A stretch of DNA of 64,000 nt from RUG14871 sp045539425 (GTDB lineage Bacteria > Bacillota_I > Bacilli_A > Erysipelotrichales > Erysipelotrichaceae), in NCBI GenBank assembly GCA_045539425.1, contig JAZQFH010000008.1:62001-126000 (forward strand). Reading direction: 5' to 3'. The position numbers and the translations under genes were made by a program. Positions 51,120 through 59,277 of the stretch are shown one piece after another; position 1 is the first letter of the stretch; each line of letters opens with the position of its first letter. Under the pieces are notes generated by a model. That model searched no databases. It had not been told where the DNA came from and was given only the letters and a program-made list of their open reading frames with translations.

Positions 51120-52053
51120 AATACTTTCCCTGATACGAATCCTTTCTCTTCTGAAGCTTGGCAATCTCATTGCGGACCACCGTCTTCTTTTTGATCCAGA
51201 GCGGTGCGACGAGTTCCTCATCGATCCCGTCTCCGGTCACGCGCTCAATCACCATCTCCGGCGGCAGGATCTCCAGCTGCCTTACGACGATATCGACGTA
51301 TTCTTCCAGCGATAAAAGTTCAAACGGTGCGCCCCGGTAATCCTCATAGAGGGCGGAACTTCTTAAGATGTTGAGCATGTGGATCTTGATCCCGTCAACG
51401 CGGAGTTCGGCGACTTTCCGCGCGGTCTCTAACATCATCTCGTCCGTCTCATTTGGCAAGCCGTTAATGATGTGCAGCGTTGTTCTTATACCCCGCTCTT
51501 TGAGCTTTTGCACCATTTCGTAGAGTTCTTCCGCCGAGTGCTGACGGTTCATTTTGCGCATGGTTTCTTCATGAATTGACTGCAGGCCCATCTCGACGGT
51601 GAGCGGCTTTCTCTGATTCAGCTGAGCGAGATAGTCCAGTTTCCCATCATCCAGGCAGTCGGGACGCGTGGCAATGGAAATCTCGGCAATATCGCTGCGT
51701 GATGCAAAGGGCTCAAAGATCTCTTTGAGCTGTTCTAATGGCGCATGGGTATTGGAATACGCCTGAAAGTAGGCGATGCCGAGACAGTCCGGCCACTTGT
51801 GACGCATGACGCTCAGCCCTGCTTCATACTGCTCTGAAAGCGGCAATAGCGGATCCTTCACAAAATCCCCGCTTCCGCTTTCCGAACAGAAGCGGCAGCC
51901 TCCGAATGCCTTCGTACCGTCACGGTTGGGGCAGGAAAAGCCCGCGTCTAAAGGTACCTTGGCGACCTTGGCGTGATACTTGTGCTTCAGGTAATAGGAG
52001 TAGGTATGATAACGCAGATTATCGTCACTGTAGGGAAAAGGATTCTGATACAT
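51100..52053 (-). CDS. ytqA: Radical SAM protein, TIGR01212/YtqA family
   Basis: 317 residues from the ATG at 52053. The N-terminal cluster motif CPNRDG...GGCRFC (about 46-61) is the spaced form of this family (C-x11-C-x2-C). KGRGIRTT-like and THLIINGLPNE-like segments follow (here TLHIINGLPNE near 200). Its function is unproven, but the fixed partnership with mnmM suggests tRNA modification. A TATAAT box ends six bases before the ATG. Confidence 0.9.
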   Translation of the reverse strand: MYQNPFPYSDDNLRYHTYSYYLKHKYHAKVAKVPLDAGFSCPNRDGTKAFGGCRFCSESGSGDFVKDPLLPLSEQYEAGLSVMRHKWPDCLGIAYFQAYSNTHAPLEQLKEIFEPFASRSDIAEISIATRPDCLDDGKLDYLAQLNQRKPLTVEMGLQSIHEETMRKMNRQHSAEELYEMVQKLKERGIRTTLHIINGLPNETDEMMLETARKVAELRVDGIKIHMLNILRSSALYEDYRGAPFELLSLEEYVDIVVRQLEILPPEMVIERVTGDGIDEELVAPLWIKKKTVVRNEIAKLQKRKDSYQGKYYETREY

Positions 52054-52059
52054 GATTCT

Positions 52060-52065
52060 ATTATA
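52060..52065 (-). promoter_or_regulatory. -10 box placing the start at the radical SAM ATG (leaderless)
   Basis: Minus-strand TATAAT, six bases (AGAATC), then ATG at 52053. No Shine-Dalgarno sequence is present. Confidence 0.65.
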
Positions 52066-52109
52066 CAATTAAGGGCAAAATGAAGTATAATTAAATTCAG
52101 GAGAATAAA

Positions 52110-53183
52110 ATGAATTTTGATAAGCATAAGAAATTTCTAATACAGTTTGCCTATTACGGCGTAATCATATCCCTGGCATATCTGTTCCTTAAATATCTTC
52201 TGAAGTATCTCTGGCCGTTCATTCTCGGCTGGCTGATCGCTTCGCTTTTTAAGAAACCGATCAAATATATCACCGACAAGTTCAAAATCAAGCGCGGTCT
52301 GGTATCCTCAATCATTCTTCTGGTTTTCTATACCTGTATCGTCAGCCTGGCGGTAGTACTGAGCATCCAGCTGGCCACATGGGTCATCGCCTATGTTTCC
52401 AAGATTCCGCAGATGTACTCGGAATCGATTGAGCCGACGCTCTATCAGGCATACAATGCCATTCAGAAGTTTGTGTCGGAACTCGATCCGTCCATTGCCA
52501 ATAACATCCGGAACTTCCTGGAGACAGTCATCTCCAAGATCGGCGAGGGCGTCACCAATGTTTCCATGAGCGTCGTCTCCATGTTAAGCGGATATGTGAC
52601 GAAGATCCCGATGACGTTAGTCAGCATCATGATGACGATCATCTCAAGCGTCATCATTGCCATTGACTACGATGACATCAATCTCTTCATCATTCATCAG
52701 TTCTCCGATGAGCAGAAGCATCTGATCTATGAGATCAAGGACTATCTGAGCGGCACGGTTCTTTCGTGTCTGCGCTCCTACATCATGATCATGGGGATCA
52801 CGTTTGCGGAATTACTGCTGGGCTTTCTGATTTTCGGCATCAAGAACGGCGTTCTGATTGCGGCAATTACGGCAGTGCTGGATATTCTGCCGGTTCTCGG
52901 CAGCGGCACGGTCTTAATTCCATGGAGTGTGCTCTCCTTTATCGTCGGCAACTATATCCGGGGCATCGAGCTTCTGATTCTCTACGCGGTCATCACGGTG
53001 ATTCGTCAGTTCGTTGAGCCGCATCTGGTCGGTCAGCAGATGGGTCTGCATCCGATCGTTACGCTCAGCTCCATGTATATCGGCACTCAGATTTTCGGCG
53101 CCATCGGCTTATTCGGGGGACCGATTCTGCTCTCTCTTCTGAGCCACCTCAACAAAAAAGGTATTATCCATATCCTGAAATAG
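52110..53183 (+). CDS. ytvI: AI-2E-family / YtvI-like membrane protein
   Basis: 357 residues with about eight membrane helices. The family pattern is clear: two N-terminal helices, a long extracytoplasmic helical part (about 95-165), then FGIKNGVLIAAITAVLDILP and RQFVEPHLVGQQMGLHP (about 305-321). Family members are permeases or antiporters; YtvI itself is linked to sporulation, but no sporulation genes are seen here. AGGAG precedes the ATG and TATAAT lies near 52085. Confidence 0.9.
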   Translation: MNFDKHKKFLIQFAYYGVIISLAYLFLKYLLKYLWPFILGWLIASLFKKPIKYITDKFKIKRGLVSSIILLVFYTCIVSLAVVLSIQLATWVIAYVSKIPQMYSESIEPTLYQAYNAIQKFVSELDPSIANNIRNFLETVISKIGEGVTNVSMSVVSMLSGYVTKIPMTLVSIMMTIISSVIIAIDYDDINLFIIHQFSDEQKHLIYEIKDYLSGTVLSCLRSYIMIMGITFAELLLGFLIFGIKNGVLIAAITAVLDILPVLGSGTVLIPWSVLSFIVGNYIRGIELLILYAVITVIRQFVEPHLVGQQMGLHPIVTLSSMYIGTQIFGAIGLFGGPILLSLLSHLNKKGIIHILK

Positions 53184-53199
53184 CGGATATGGATTTTCT
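53166..53199 (+). terminator. Terminator holding the ytvI stop in its loop
   Basis: A perfect 10-bp stem ATCCATATCC / GGATATGGAT; TAG (53181-53183) is in the 9-base loop, then TTTCTATTTC. Confidence 0.88.
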
Positions 53200-53222
53200 A
53201 TTTCTGAAATTGATGGGAACCA

Positions 53223-53251
53223 TAGACTTTCTTATGGGGAACGGGTACAAT
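53223..53251 (+). promoter_or_regulatory. Promoter of the phn transport operon
   Basis: TAGACT (53223-53228), 17 bases, TACAAT (53246-53251); the GTG start with GGGAGG lies 29 bases further on. Confidence 0.6.
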
Positions 53252-53280
53252 GGTAATGACAAGAAAGGGAGGAAATTCTT

Positions 53281-54393
53281 GTGAAAAAATTATTAGTTGT
53301 TTTATTAAGCATGCTGATGGTTGTGACAATGTTCGGTTGTTCCAAACCGGCAGATGATCAGCAGCCAGCAGAAGGCGGCGAAGCGACAGCTACAGTTGTT
53401 GATGAACTGAACATCGCTTTCGTTCCATCCAAACCGGCAGACGCCATTTTAGCAGCTGCAGAACCGTTAAAGCAGATGTTAATTGACAAACTGGCCACAA
53501 AAGGTTTCGATGTCAAAACAGTCAATATCGACGTAGGTACAAACTTCGCTGTTGTCGGTGAAGGTATGGCCAGCGGCGCAATCGACATCGGATTCTTAAA
53601 CTCCAGCACGTATATCTTATACAGTGACTCTGTCGATCTCTTACTCGAAGCCTTAAGAAGCGGTGTCGGCGATGCGAACGGCCGTGTCATTATGCCTTCC
53701 GAAGGTATCACACCTTGGAACAGCGGCATCACTACGGATGCTAACGAAATGGCAACTGGTTACGCTGCATTAACTTATGTCAATATCGCAACGGAAAAAG
53801 GTGCTGAATTATACCAGAAGACATTAGACGGTACGTTAACTTGGGAAGATCTGGATTCCGCAAGATGGCAGTCCTCTTCTCCGACTTCCGGCTCCGGCTA
53901 CATCTATCCGTCCATCTGGATCAACAACACATTCGGTGAAGGCGCCGGTAATGAAAAGAGAACCATTGCTTCCTTAAGCAACCTGGTTGCTGACCAGTCC
54001 TATTCCGATATGATGAATTCCTTATTAACTGGCGGCTGCGATGTCATCGTCGGTTATGCGGATATCCGTAAAGATGCTGCTTCCACGACAAGCTTTGAAG
54101 CTGCTTATGCAGATGAAATCGCTGCTGGCACTTACAAGAATGTCTGGGATGTCATCAAGATCATCGCTGTTTCCGACTTCATCATGAACGACAACATTTC
54201 CGTTGCAAAACAGGAAGTTGACCCGAAGATGACTCCGGAATTAGTGAAGGCTTTACAGGAAGCTTTCATGGAAATCGGTTCCACACCGGAAGGCTTAGCC
54301 ACGGTTGCACCGTACAGCCATCAGGGTTACCAGATTGGTCAGGACTCTGACTATGACGGAACCAGAGCAGCTGCTAAATTATTCCAGGAATAG
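53281..54393 (+). CDS. phnD: Phosphonate/phosphite-type ABC binding lipoprotein
   Basis: 370 residues starting at GTG 53281 (GGGAGG upstream). Lipobox TMFGC (Cys20). The PhnD-like fold shows LNIAFVPSKPADAI (about 43-56), GEGMASGAIDIGFLNSSTYI and a late SGSGYIYPS. It binds a phosphonate, phosphite or related anion; no phosphonate-cleaving enzyme is nearby. Codon use is strongly biased (Leu TTA), unlike phnC and phnE, suggesting high expression. Confidence 0.92.
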   Translation: MKKLLVVLLSMLMVVTMFGCSKPADDQQPAEGGEATATVVDELNIAFVPSKPADAILAAAEPLKQMLIDKLATKGFDVKTVNIDVGTNFAVVGEGMASGAIDIGFLNSSTYILYSDSVDLLLEALRSGVGDANGRVIMPSEGITPWNSGITTDANEMATGYAALTYVNIATEKGAELYQKTLDGTLTWEDLDSARWQSSSPTSGSGYIYPSIWINNTFGEGAGNEKRTIASLSNLVADQSYSDMMNSLLTGGCDVIVGYADIRKDAASTTSFEAAYADEIAAGTYKNVWDVIKIIAVSDFIMNDNISVAKQEVDPKMTPELVKALQEAFMEIGSTPEGLATVAPYSHQGYQIGQDSDYDGTRAAAKLFQE

Positions 54394-54408
54394 TTTGAAT
54401 TGTATGGT

Positions 54409-54448
54409 AAAAGGTGCATGAAATTTATTTTCATGCGCCTTTTTTTTG
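54409..54448 (+). terminator. Internal hairpin between phnD and phnC
   Basis: AAAAGGTGCATGAAA pairs with TTTCATGCGCCTTTT (one wobble), then more T. It stands between co-directional genes of one operon, so it probably attenuates the downstream genes and keeps phnD in excess. Confidence 0.88.
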
Positions 54449-54470
54449 AGAAAAGGGGAGGTAGTCCACT

Positions 54471-55250
54471 ATGATTCAGTTTGATCATGTAGACAAAGTA
54501 TATGCCAACGGTACCAAAGCGTTGGACGATGTGAATGTAACCATCGAGCAGGGCGAATTCGTCGCCATTATCGGCCTGTCCGGTGCCGGAAAATCCACGA
54601 TGATCCGCACCATCAACAAAATGATTGACGTTACTTCGGGAACGGTAACGGTCGACGGGCTGAATGTTTCGGAATTAAAAGGAAAGGATCTGAGAAAATA
54701 CCGCCGCAAAGTCGGTATGGTCTTCCAGTCCTTTAACCTGGTTTCCCGTACCAGCGTGATCAATAACGTTCTTTCCGCAAGAGTTGCCGATATGAATTTC
54801 TTCCGCACACTCTTCGGTTTATATTCCAAAGAAGATAAGATCACGGCTCTGGAAGCACTGGATAAAGTCGGTATTCTGGACAAGGCTTATATCCGTGCCG
54901 ACCAGCTTTCGGGCGGTCAGCAGCAGCGTGTCGCTCTGGCACGTACGCTGGCGCAGAACCCGCAGATCATTCTGGCAGACGAACCGGTTGCCGCACTGGA
55001 CCCGGTCATGGCCGATGTTGTCATGAGTGACTTCCAGAAGATCAATAAGGAGATGAATATTACGGTTCTGATCAACATCCACCATGTTGATCTGGCGTTA
55101 CAATATGCAGACAGAATTATCGGTATTCAGGCCGGCAAAATCGTCTTTGACGGTCCGACTTCCGTTTACAAGCAGAACGAAAAGGAGAACTTCAGAAAGA
55201 TCTACGGACGTGACATCAGCGATGATGACTTAATGAAGGAGAAACTCTGA
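54471..55250 (+). CDS. phnC: Phosphonate-type ABC transporter ATPase
   Basis: 259 residues. Walker A GLSGAGKST (about 35-43), signature LSGGQQQRVALAR (about 143-155) and Walker B ILADEPVAALDP (about 163-174); the PhnC-typical NINKEMNITVLINIHHVDLA segment follows. GGGGAGG precedes the ATG. It overlaps phnE1 by one base (TGATG). Confidence 0.95.
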   Translation: MIQFDHVDKVYANGTKALDDVNVTIEQGEFVAIIGLSGAGKSTMIRTINKMIDVTSGTVTVDGLNVSELKGKDLRKYRRKVGMVFQSFNLVSRTSVINNVLSARVADMNFFRTLFGLYSKEDKITALEALDKVGILDKAYIRADQLSGGQQQRVALARTLAQNPQIILADEPVAALDPVMADVVMSDFQKINKEMNITVLINIHHVDLALQYADRIIGIQAGKIVFDGPTSVYKQNEKENFRKIYGRDISDDDLMKEKL

Positions 55251-56080
55251 TGTTAGACGATCTGCTGCACATTTTCTATCCCCGCTCCTATACGCTGGGG
55301 AATGGAAAAGTCGTCAAGGAGAAGTTCAACTGGACTCCTTATATCACGATTTTAGTGATCATTGTCTCTGTCTTTTTCGCAAAGTTCTGCAAACTGAATC
55401 TGAACAAATTCATCACCAGATTCCATTACTTCTTCGACATGATCAAGTCAATGGTACCCCCGAACTGGGGATTCTGGGAACAGATCAAGAAGCCGATGAT
55501 CGACACGCTGGTCATGTCTTTGCTGGGAACGGCATACGGCTGCGCGCTGGCACTGCCGATGAGCTTCTATCTGTCGAATAACTTCAAGCTGAATAAAACC
55601 TACATGGCAGCCCACCGCGGCGTTCTGAGTGTCTTCCGTACGCTGCCGACGCTGATTTACGCAAGCTTACTGTCCATCGTGATCGGAACCGGTACGCTTG
55701 CCGGTACCATTTCCATCGCCATCTTCTCCTACACCATTGCCGTTAAGATGATGTATGAGCAGATCGAGACGATCGATATGGGTCCTTATGAAGCGCTGGA
55801 ATCCACGGGTGCCACAAGAATCAAATGCATGATTAAAGCTGCCTATCCGCAGGTGCGGGGCTTCTTCTGGAGCACGGTTCTCTACTGCTTTGAAACCAAC
55901 GTCCGTTCCGCAGCCATTCTGGGCTACGTCGGAGCCGGCGGTATCGGCGTGCAGATGAATACGCAGCTGTCCTTTAGAAACTATGCCAATGCCGGTATGT
56001 TATTGCTGGTACTTGTGATCACGGTCGTCATTATTGAGACGATATCGCGTGAGATGAGAAAGAAGCTGGTGCAGGGATGA
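55250..56080 (+). CDS. phnE: Phosphonate-type ABC permease, first copy
   Basis: 276 residues, five to six membrane helices with a PhnE-type coupling loop MGPYEALESTGATRIKC (about 182-198) and YVGAGGIGVQMN (about 227-238). It pairs with the second permease to form the channel. It overlaps the second phnE gene by four bases (ATGA). Confidence 0.94.
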   Translation: MLDDLLHIFYPRSYTLGNGKVVKEKFNWTPYITILVIIVSVFFAKFCKLNLNKFITRFHYFFDMIKSMVPPNWGFWEQIKKPMIDTLVMSLLGTAYGCALALPMSFYLSNNFKLNKTYMAAHRGVLSVFRTLPTLIYASLLSIVIGTGTLAGTISIAIFSYTIAVKMMYEQIETIDMGPYEALESTGATRIKCMIKAAYPQVRGFFWSTVLYCFETNVRSAAILGYVGAGGIGVQMNTQLSFRNYANAGMLLLVLVITVVIIETISREMRKKLVQG

Positions 56081-56898
56081 GTAACATGAATATTACGGTA
56101 GAAAAACAGTATGAGAACTACCCGAAGCTCTGGCCGAAGTTTGTGATTGAACTTTTGGCACTGCTCTTTATCATCTATCTCACCAGGGAAACGGTTCAGT
56201 ATTCCGGTGTGAATGAAAAGGGTGCCGCCATTGCGAAGGTTGCCTTACTGGGATTACTGAAACCGAGCTGGAAGCTCATTACGGATACCAGCACGGTCGG
56301 TTTAGGTTATATGTTGCTGGAAACGCTGGCCATTGCCTTTTTGGGCACGGTCATCGGCGTTGTGCTGGCGCTTCCGCTGGCCTTCCTGTCCAGCCGCAAC
56401 ATCGCCCCGAAATGGCTGAATTACGTCTGTCTGACCTTTATTTCCATCCTCAGAGCATTCCCGTCCTTCATGTATGCCATCATGTTTGTCAAGGTGGTCG
56501 GAACGGGTGCATTCGCCGGGGTGCTGACGATGTCCATCGGTTCGGTCGGTATGTTATCGAAGCTTCTGATCGAAGCCATTGAAGACATGAACCCGGGAAT
56601 CATTGAAGCGCTGGATGCGGCGGGCTGCTCTCCGTTTGAAAAAGTCCGCTACGGCATTATTCCGCAGCTTTCTTCCAACATTATCTCCACGGTCATCTAC
56701 CGTCTGGATATCAATGTCAAGAATGCGACGGTTCTCGGTATCGTCGGAGCCGGCGGTATCGGTGCCTCTCTGATCCATGCCATTGGGCAGGGGAACTGGC
56801 CGAATGTTTCCGCCATGTTGCTGGGCCTGATCGTCATGGTCCTTCTGATGGAATACTTCTCCACCAGGATCCGTAAAAGACTCGCCACGGGTGAATAG
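56077..56898 (+). CDS. phnE: Phosphonate-type ABC permease, second copy
   Basis: 273 residues, a paralogue of the preceding gene, with the coupling loop MNPGIIEALDAAGCSPFEKV and IVGAGGIGASLI. Two PhnE chains in one operon (PhnCDEE layout) are common in Firmicutes. A terminator follows. Confidence 0.94.
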   Translation: MSNMNITVEKQYENYPKLWPKFVIELLALLFIIYLTRETVQYSGVNEKGAAIAKVALLGLLKPSWKLITDTSTVGLGYMLLETLAIAFLGTVIGVVLALPLAFLSSRNIAPKWLNYVCLTFISILRAFPSFMYAIMFVKVVGTGAFAGVLTMSIGSVGMLSKLLIEAIEDMNPGIIEALDAAGCSPFEKVRYGIIPQLSSNIISTVIYRLDINVKNATVLGIVGAGGIGASLIHAIGQGNWPNVSAMLLGLIVMVLLMEYFSTRIRKRLATGE

Positions 56899-56908
56899 AA
56901 AAAAAACG

Positions 56909-56938
56909 AGGAAGAATTCACATGATTCTTCCTTTTAT
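56909..56938. terminator. Bidirectional terminator between the phn operon and rqcH
   Basis: AGGAAGAAT / ATTCTTCCT around a 7-base loop, with A-rich left and T-rich right flanks suiting both converging genes. Confidence 0.9.
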
Positions 56939-58572
56939 TTTTCGAGATATTTCTGAATCAGCGCAAGATCAATATCGATGTAGATAGTCTTATAGGAGGA
57001 CATGGTGACTAAGGAGCCCTTGGCCTCCGGAATCTTTTTCAGATTCTTGATCTGCGTGTAGGCGATGGGGATGCTGGAAGAGTTGCGCGCCTCTGAATAG
57101 TAGGCTGCCAGCATGGCGCACAGGCGGATCTTCGCTTCATCCAGTGCATCGGTATGGATGACGGTGTGCGAACCGTGGAAATCCTGTGCATGGAACCAGG
57201 TGTCTTCCTTGCGTCCTTTCTTAAAGGTCACATATTCATTCTGCCGGTTGTTTTTGCCGACATAGATCGTTGTGGTTTCATCGTACGAGATCGTCAGATA
57301 ATGGAGCGGCGGATCCTTTCTGCGGCGGTTGCGTCCCTTGTCTTTCAGATAGCCGTGATCGATCATTTCCTGCCGGATCTCCTGAATGTCATTGAAATCC
57401 ATCAGGGACAGCTGTTCATTGAGCCCTTTGAAATAGGTGATCTCGCGCTCGCAGATCTCAATCTGTTCCTGAATGTGGATCTGACCGCTTTTGCCTTTAT
57501 TGTACTTCTGGAAGCACTTCTTCCCGTTTCCTCTGGCGTCATAGCGGACATCCAGCGGAATCGTGATCTCTCCCTCTCCGTCAAAGCGGGGCAGGGTGAC
57601 GGACGGGCTGCCTTTTTCCACCATGTGCTGATAGGCGAAAAGGTAGTCACCGTATTCGCGCCATTTATCGCAATCCAGCGCTTCCAATAGCGAAGCTTCC
57701 AGCTTCAGTTTCTTCTGCTCATTTTTCTTCAGCTCACGCCGTACGATCTTAAAGAGGTCACCGGTCTGCTGCTTGATGCGGTCTTTCTCTTCCTGGAAGA
57801 AGTAAAGCTGATCCAGTCCTTCAAAGATCCCGTAAACGGAAGGCTCGACTCTGAGGTGCTTTAAGGGAATGACGTGATAGAGCAGGGTGTTTTTGGCATT
57901 GCTCAGATAGAGTGAATGGCTGTTTTGAATTTCCTGCATGATTTCCTGGAAGTTTTCCCCGTTCTGCAAGCGGAAGGTCACTTCCTTCGCAAGCAATGGT
58001 GAGAAGCCTTCAAATTGATCCGTTAAAGGACGGTCCAGATCCGCTTCCGTTGCGTGGAAGGGGTCCAGCTTGTTCTGCTTGTCGGGATAGGTGAAGGCGG
58101 CACCCGGATGAATGGTCCGCCTCTGGTTTTCAAAGGGCGGAATCCGCTTCAGGGCATCCATGATCTTCCCGTTCTCATCAACAAGGATGGTATTGGCGTA
58201 CTTTCCCATAAGTTCCACAAAGAGGTAGTGAACATTCTTTTCCCCGATCTCGTTATGCCCGTGAATTTCAAAGCGGAGATAACGGTCGTAGTCTTCCTGT
58301 TCGATCTTTGTGATGAGTCCGTTTTCCAGGTATTTTCTTAAAAGCATGACGAAATTACTGGGAACCTGCGGAATCGGATAGCGGTGTTCCGTCAGTTTGA
58401 TGTGGTTGAACTGGGAATGATTCGAGATGAAAAGCTGATGTCTTCCCTGCGTGCTCTTCAACTGAAAAAGCAGCTCGCTGTCGGAGACGTTGTTGATTTT
58501 CACGATTCTGAGCGGTAATAAAGCGTTCAGTTCCGTATTGATCTTGCTTAAAATAATTCCATCCAATGCCAT
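56935..58572 (-). CDS. rqcH: Ribosome-quality-control protein RqcH (NFACT family)
   Basis: 545 residues. RqcH binds stalled 50S-peptidyl-tRNA and adds C-terminal alanine tails. The NFACT-N domain has the essential Asp-Arg pair (D96-R97 in EQEDYDRYLRF) and ELMGKYANTILVDENGKIMD (about 118-137). Central helix-hairpin and coiled-coil parts (about 255-400) and a C-terminal NFACT-R domain (about 430-530, with HAQDFHGSHTVI) follow. It is often misnamed fibronectin-binding protein. TGC-TATAAT ends six bases before the ATG. Confidence 0.95.
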   Translation of the reverse strand: MALDGIILSKINTELNALLPLRIVKINNVSDSELLFQLKSTQGRHQLFISNHSQFNHIKLTEHRYPIPQVPSNFVMLLRKYLENGLITKIEQEDYDRYLRFEIHGHNEIGEKNVHYLFVELMGKYANTILVDENGKIMDALKRIPPFENQRRTIHPGAAFTYPDKQNKLDPFHATEADLDRPLTDQFEGFSPLLAKEVTFRLQNGENFQEIMQEIQNSHSLYLSNAKNTLLYHVIPLKHLRVEPSVYGIFEGLDQLYFFQEEKDRIKQQTGDLFKIVRRELKKNEQKKLKLEASLLEALDCDKWREYGDYLFAYQHMVEKGSPSVTLPRFDGEGEITIPLDVRYDARGNGKKCFQKYNKGKSGQIHIQEQIEICEREITYFKGLNEQLSLMDFNDIQEIRQEMIDHGYLKDKGRNRRRKDPPLHYLTISYDETTTIYVGKNNRQNEYVTFKKGRKEDTWFHAQDFHGSHTVIHTDALDEAKIRLCAMLAAYYSEARNSSSIPIAYTQIKNLKKIPEAKGSLVTMSSYKTIYIDIDLALIQKYLEK

Positions 58573-58578
58573 GAAGTA

Positions 58579-58584
58579 ATTATA
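58579..58584 (-). promoter_or_regulatory. Extended -10 box placing the start at the rqcH ATG (leaderless)
   Basis: Minus strand: TGC-TATAAT, six bases (TACTTC), then the ATG at 58572. No ribosome-binding site fits in between. Confidence 0.7.
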
Positions 58585-58641
58585 GCATTGACTTCTCCGT
58601 AAGTGTCATTTATTATAACTAAAAAGCAGAGGTTCAATGGT

Positions 58642-59214
58642 ATGAAAAAAGGACTGTTAATTGTAGTAAGCGGACCAAGCGGAGTCGGGAAAAGCACGGT
58701 AAGGGAAGAGTACATGAAGGATGAATCCCTGAAGCTTTCCTATTCCATTTCCATGACGACACGCAAGCCGAGAGTCGGGGAAACGGACGGCGTGGATTAC
58801 TTTTTCGTGACGAAAAAACGCTTTAGGGAAGCCGTGAAAAACGGAGAACTTTTGGAGCACGCGACATTTGTCAACAATATGTACGGAACACCGAAAGCCT
58901 ACGTGGAAAAACTCAGGGAAGAGGGCAGAAATGTCATTCTGGAGATCGAAATCGACGGTGCCATGCAGGTCATGGAAAAATGTCCGGACTGCTTGAGCAT
59001 CTTTATCATACCGCCTTCCATGGAAGCTCTGGAAGCACGCATCCGCGGCAGAAAGAGCGAAGCCGAGGAAGTGATTCAGGAACGGCTGGAAAAAGCCCGC
59101 AAGGAAATGACCTTTGTCTCCCGCTACAAGCATACGGTCGTCAATCATGACATCAAGCAGGCAGCGAAAGAAATCGGCGACATCATCCATCAGGCGATGG
59201 AAGAAAATCAGTAA
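58642..59214 (+). CDS. gmk: Guanylate kinase
   Basis: 190 residues from the ATG at 58642 (AGAGG upstream); the frame open to 58603 crosses the promoter. P-loop SGPSGVGKST (about 9-18), the GMP-binding SMTTRKPRVGETDGVDYFFV (about 34-53) and the lid RIRGRKSEAEEVIQERL (about 132-148) are present. It phosphorylates GMP to GDP. rpoZ, which normally follows gmk, is absent. Confidence 0.97.
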   Translation: MKKGLLIVVSGPSGVGKSTVREEYMKDESLKLSYSISMTTRKPRVGETDGVDYFFVTKKRFREAVKNGELLEHATFVNNMYGTPKAYVEKLREEGRNVILEIEIDGAMQVMEKCPDCLSIFIIPPSMEALEARIRGRKSEAEEVIQERLEKARKEMTFVSRYKHTVVNHDIKQAAKEIGDIIHQAMEENQ

Positions 59215-59222
59215 AACAGATC

Positions 59223-59250
59223 AGGCACTCACTGACGCGGAGTGCCTTTC
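59223..59250 (+). terminator. Terminator after gmk
   Basis: AGGCACTC / GAGTGCCT around a 9-base loop, then TTCTT. It separates gmk from priA. Confidence 0.85.
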
Positions 59251-59264
59251 TTATGGTTTCTTGT

Positions 59265-59270
59265 TATAAT
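59265..59270 (+). promoter_or_regulatory. Extended -10 box placing the start at the priA ATG (leaderless)
   Basis: TGT-TATAAT (59262-59270) ends seven bases before the ATG at 59278. A second ATG at 59271 is out of frame and directly abuts the -10 box. Confidence 0.7.
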
Positions 59271-59277
59271 ATGAATA

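Noticed and set aside
58603..58641. Longer N-terminus for guanylate kinase
   Set aside because: It crosses the -10 region, and the conserved protein begins at the ATG with AGAGG upstream.
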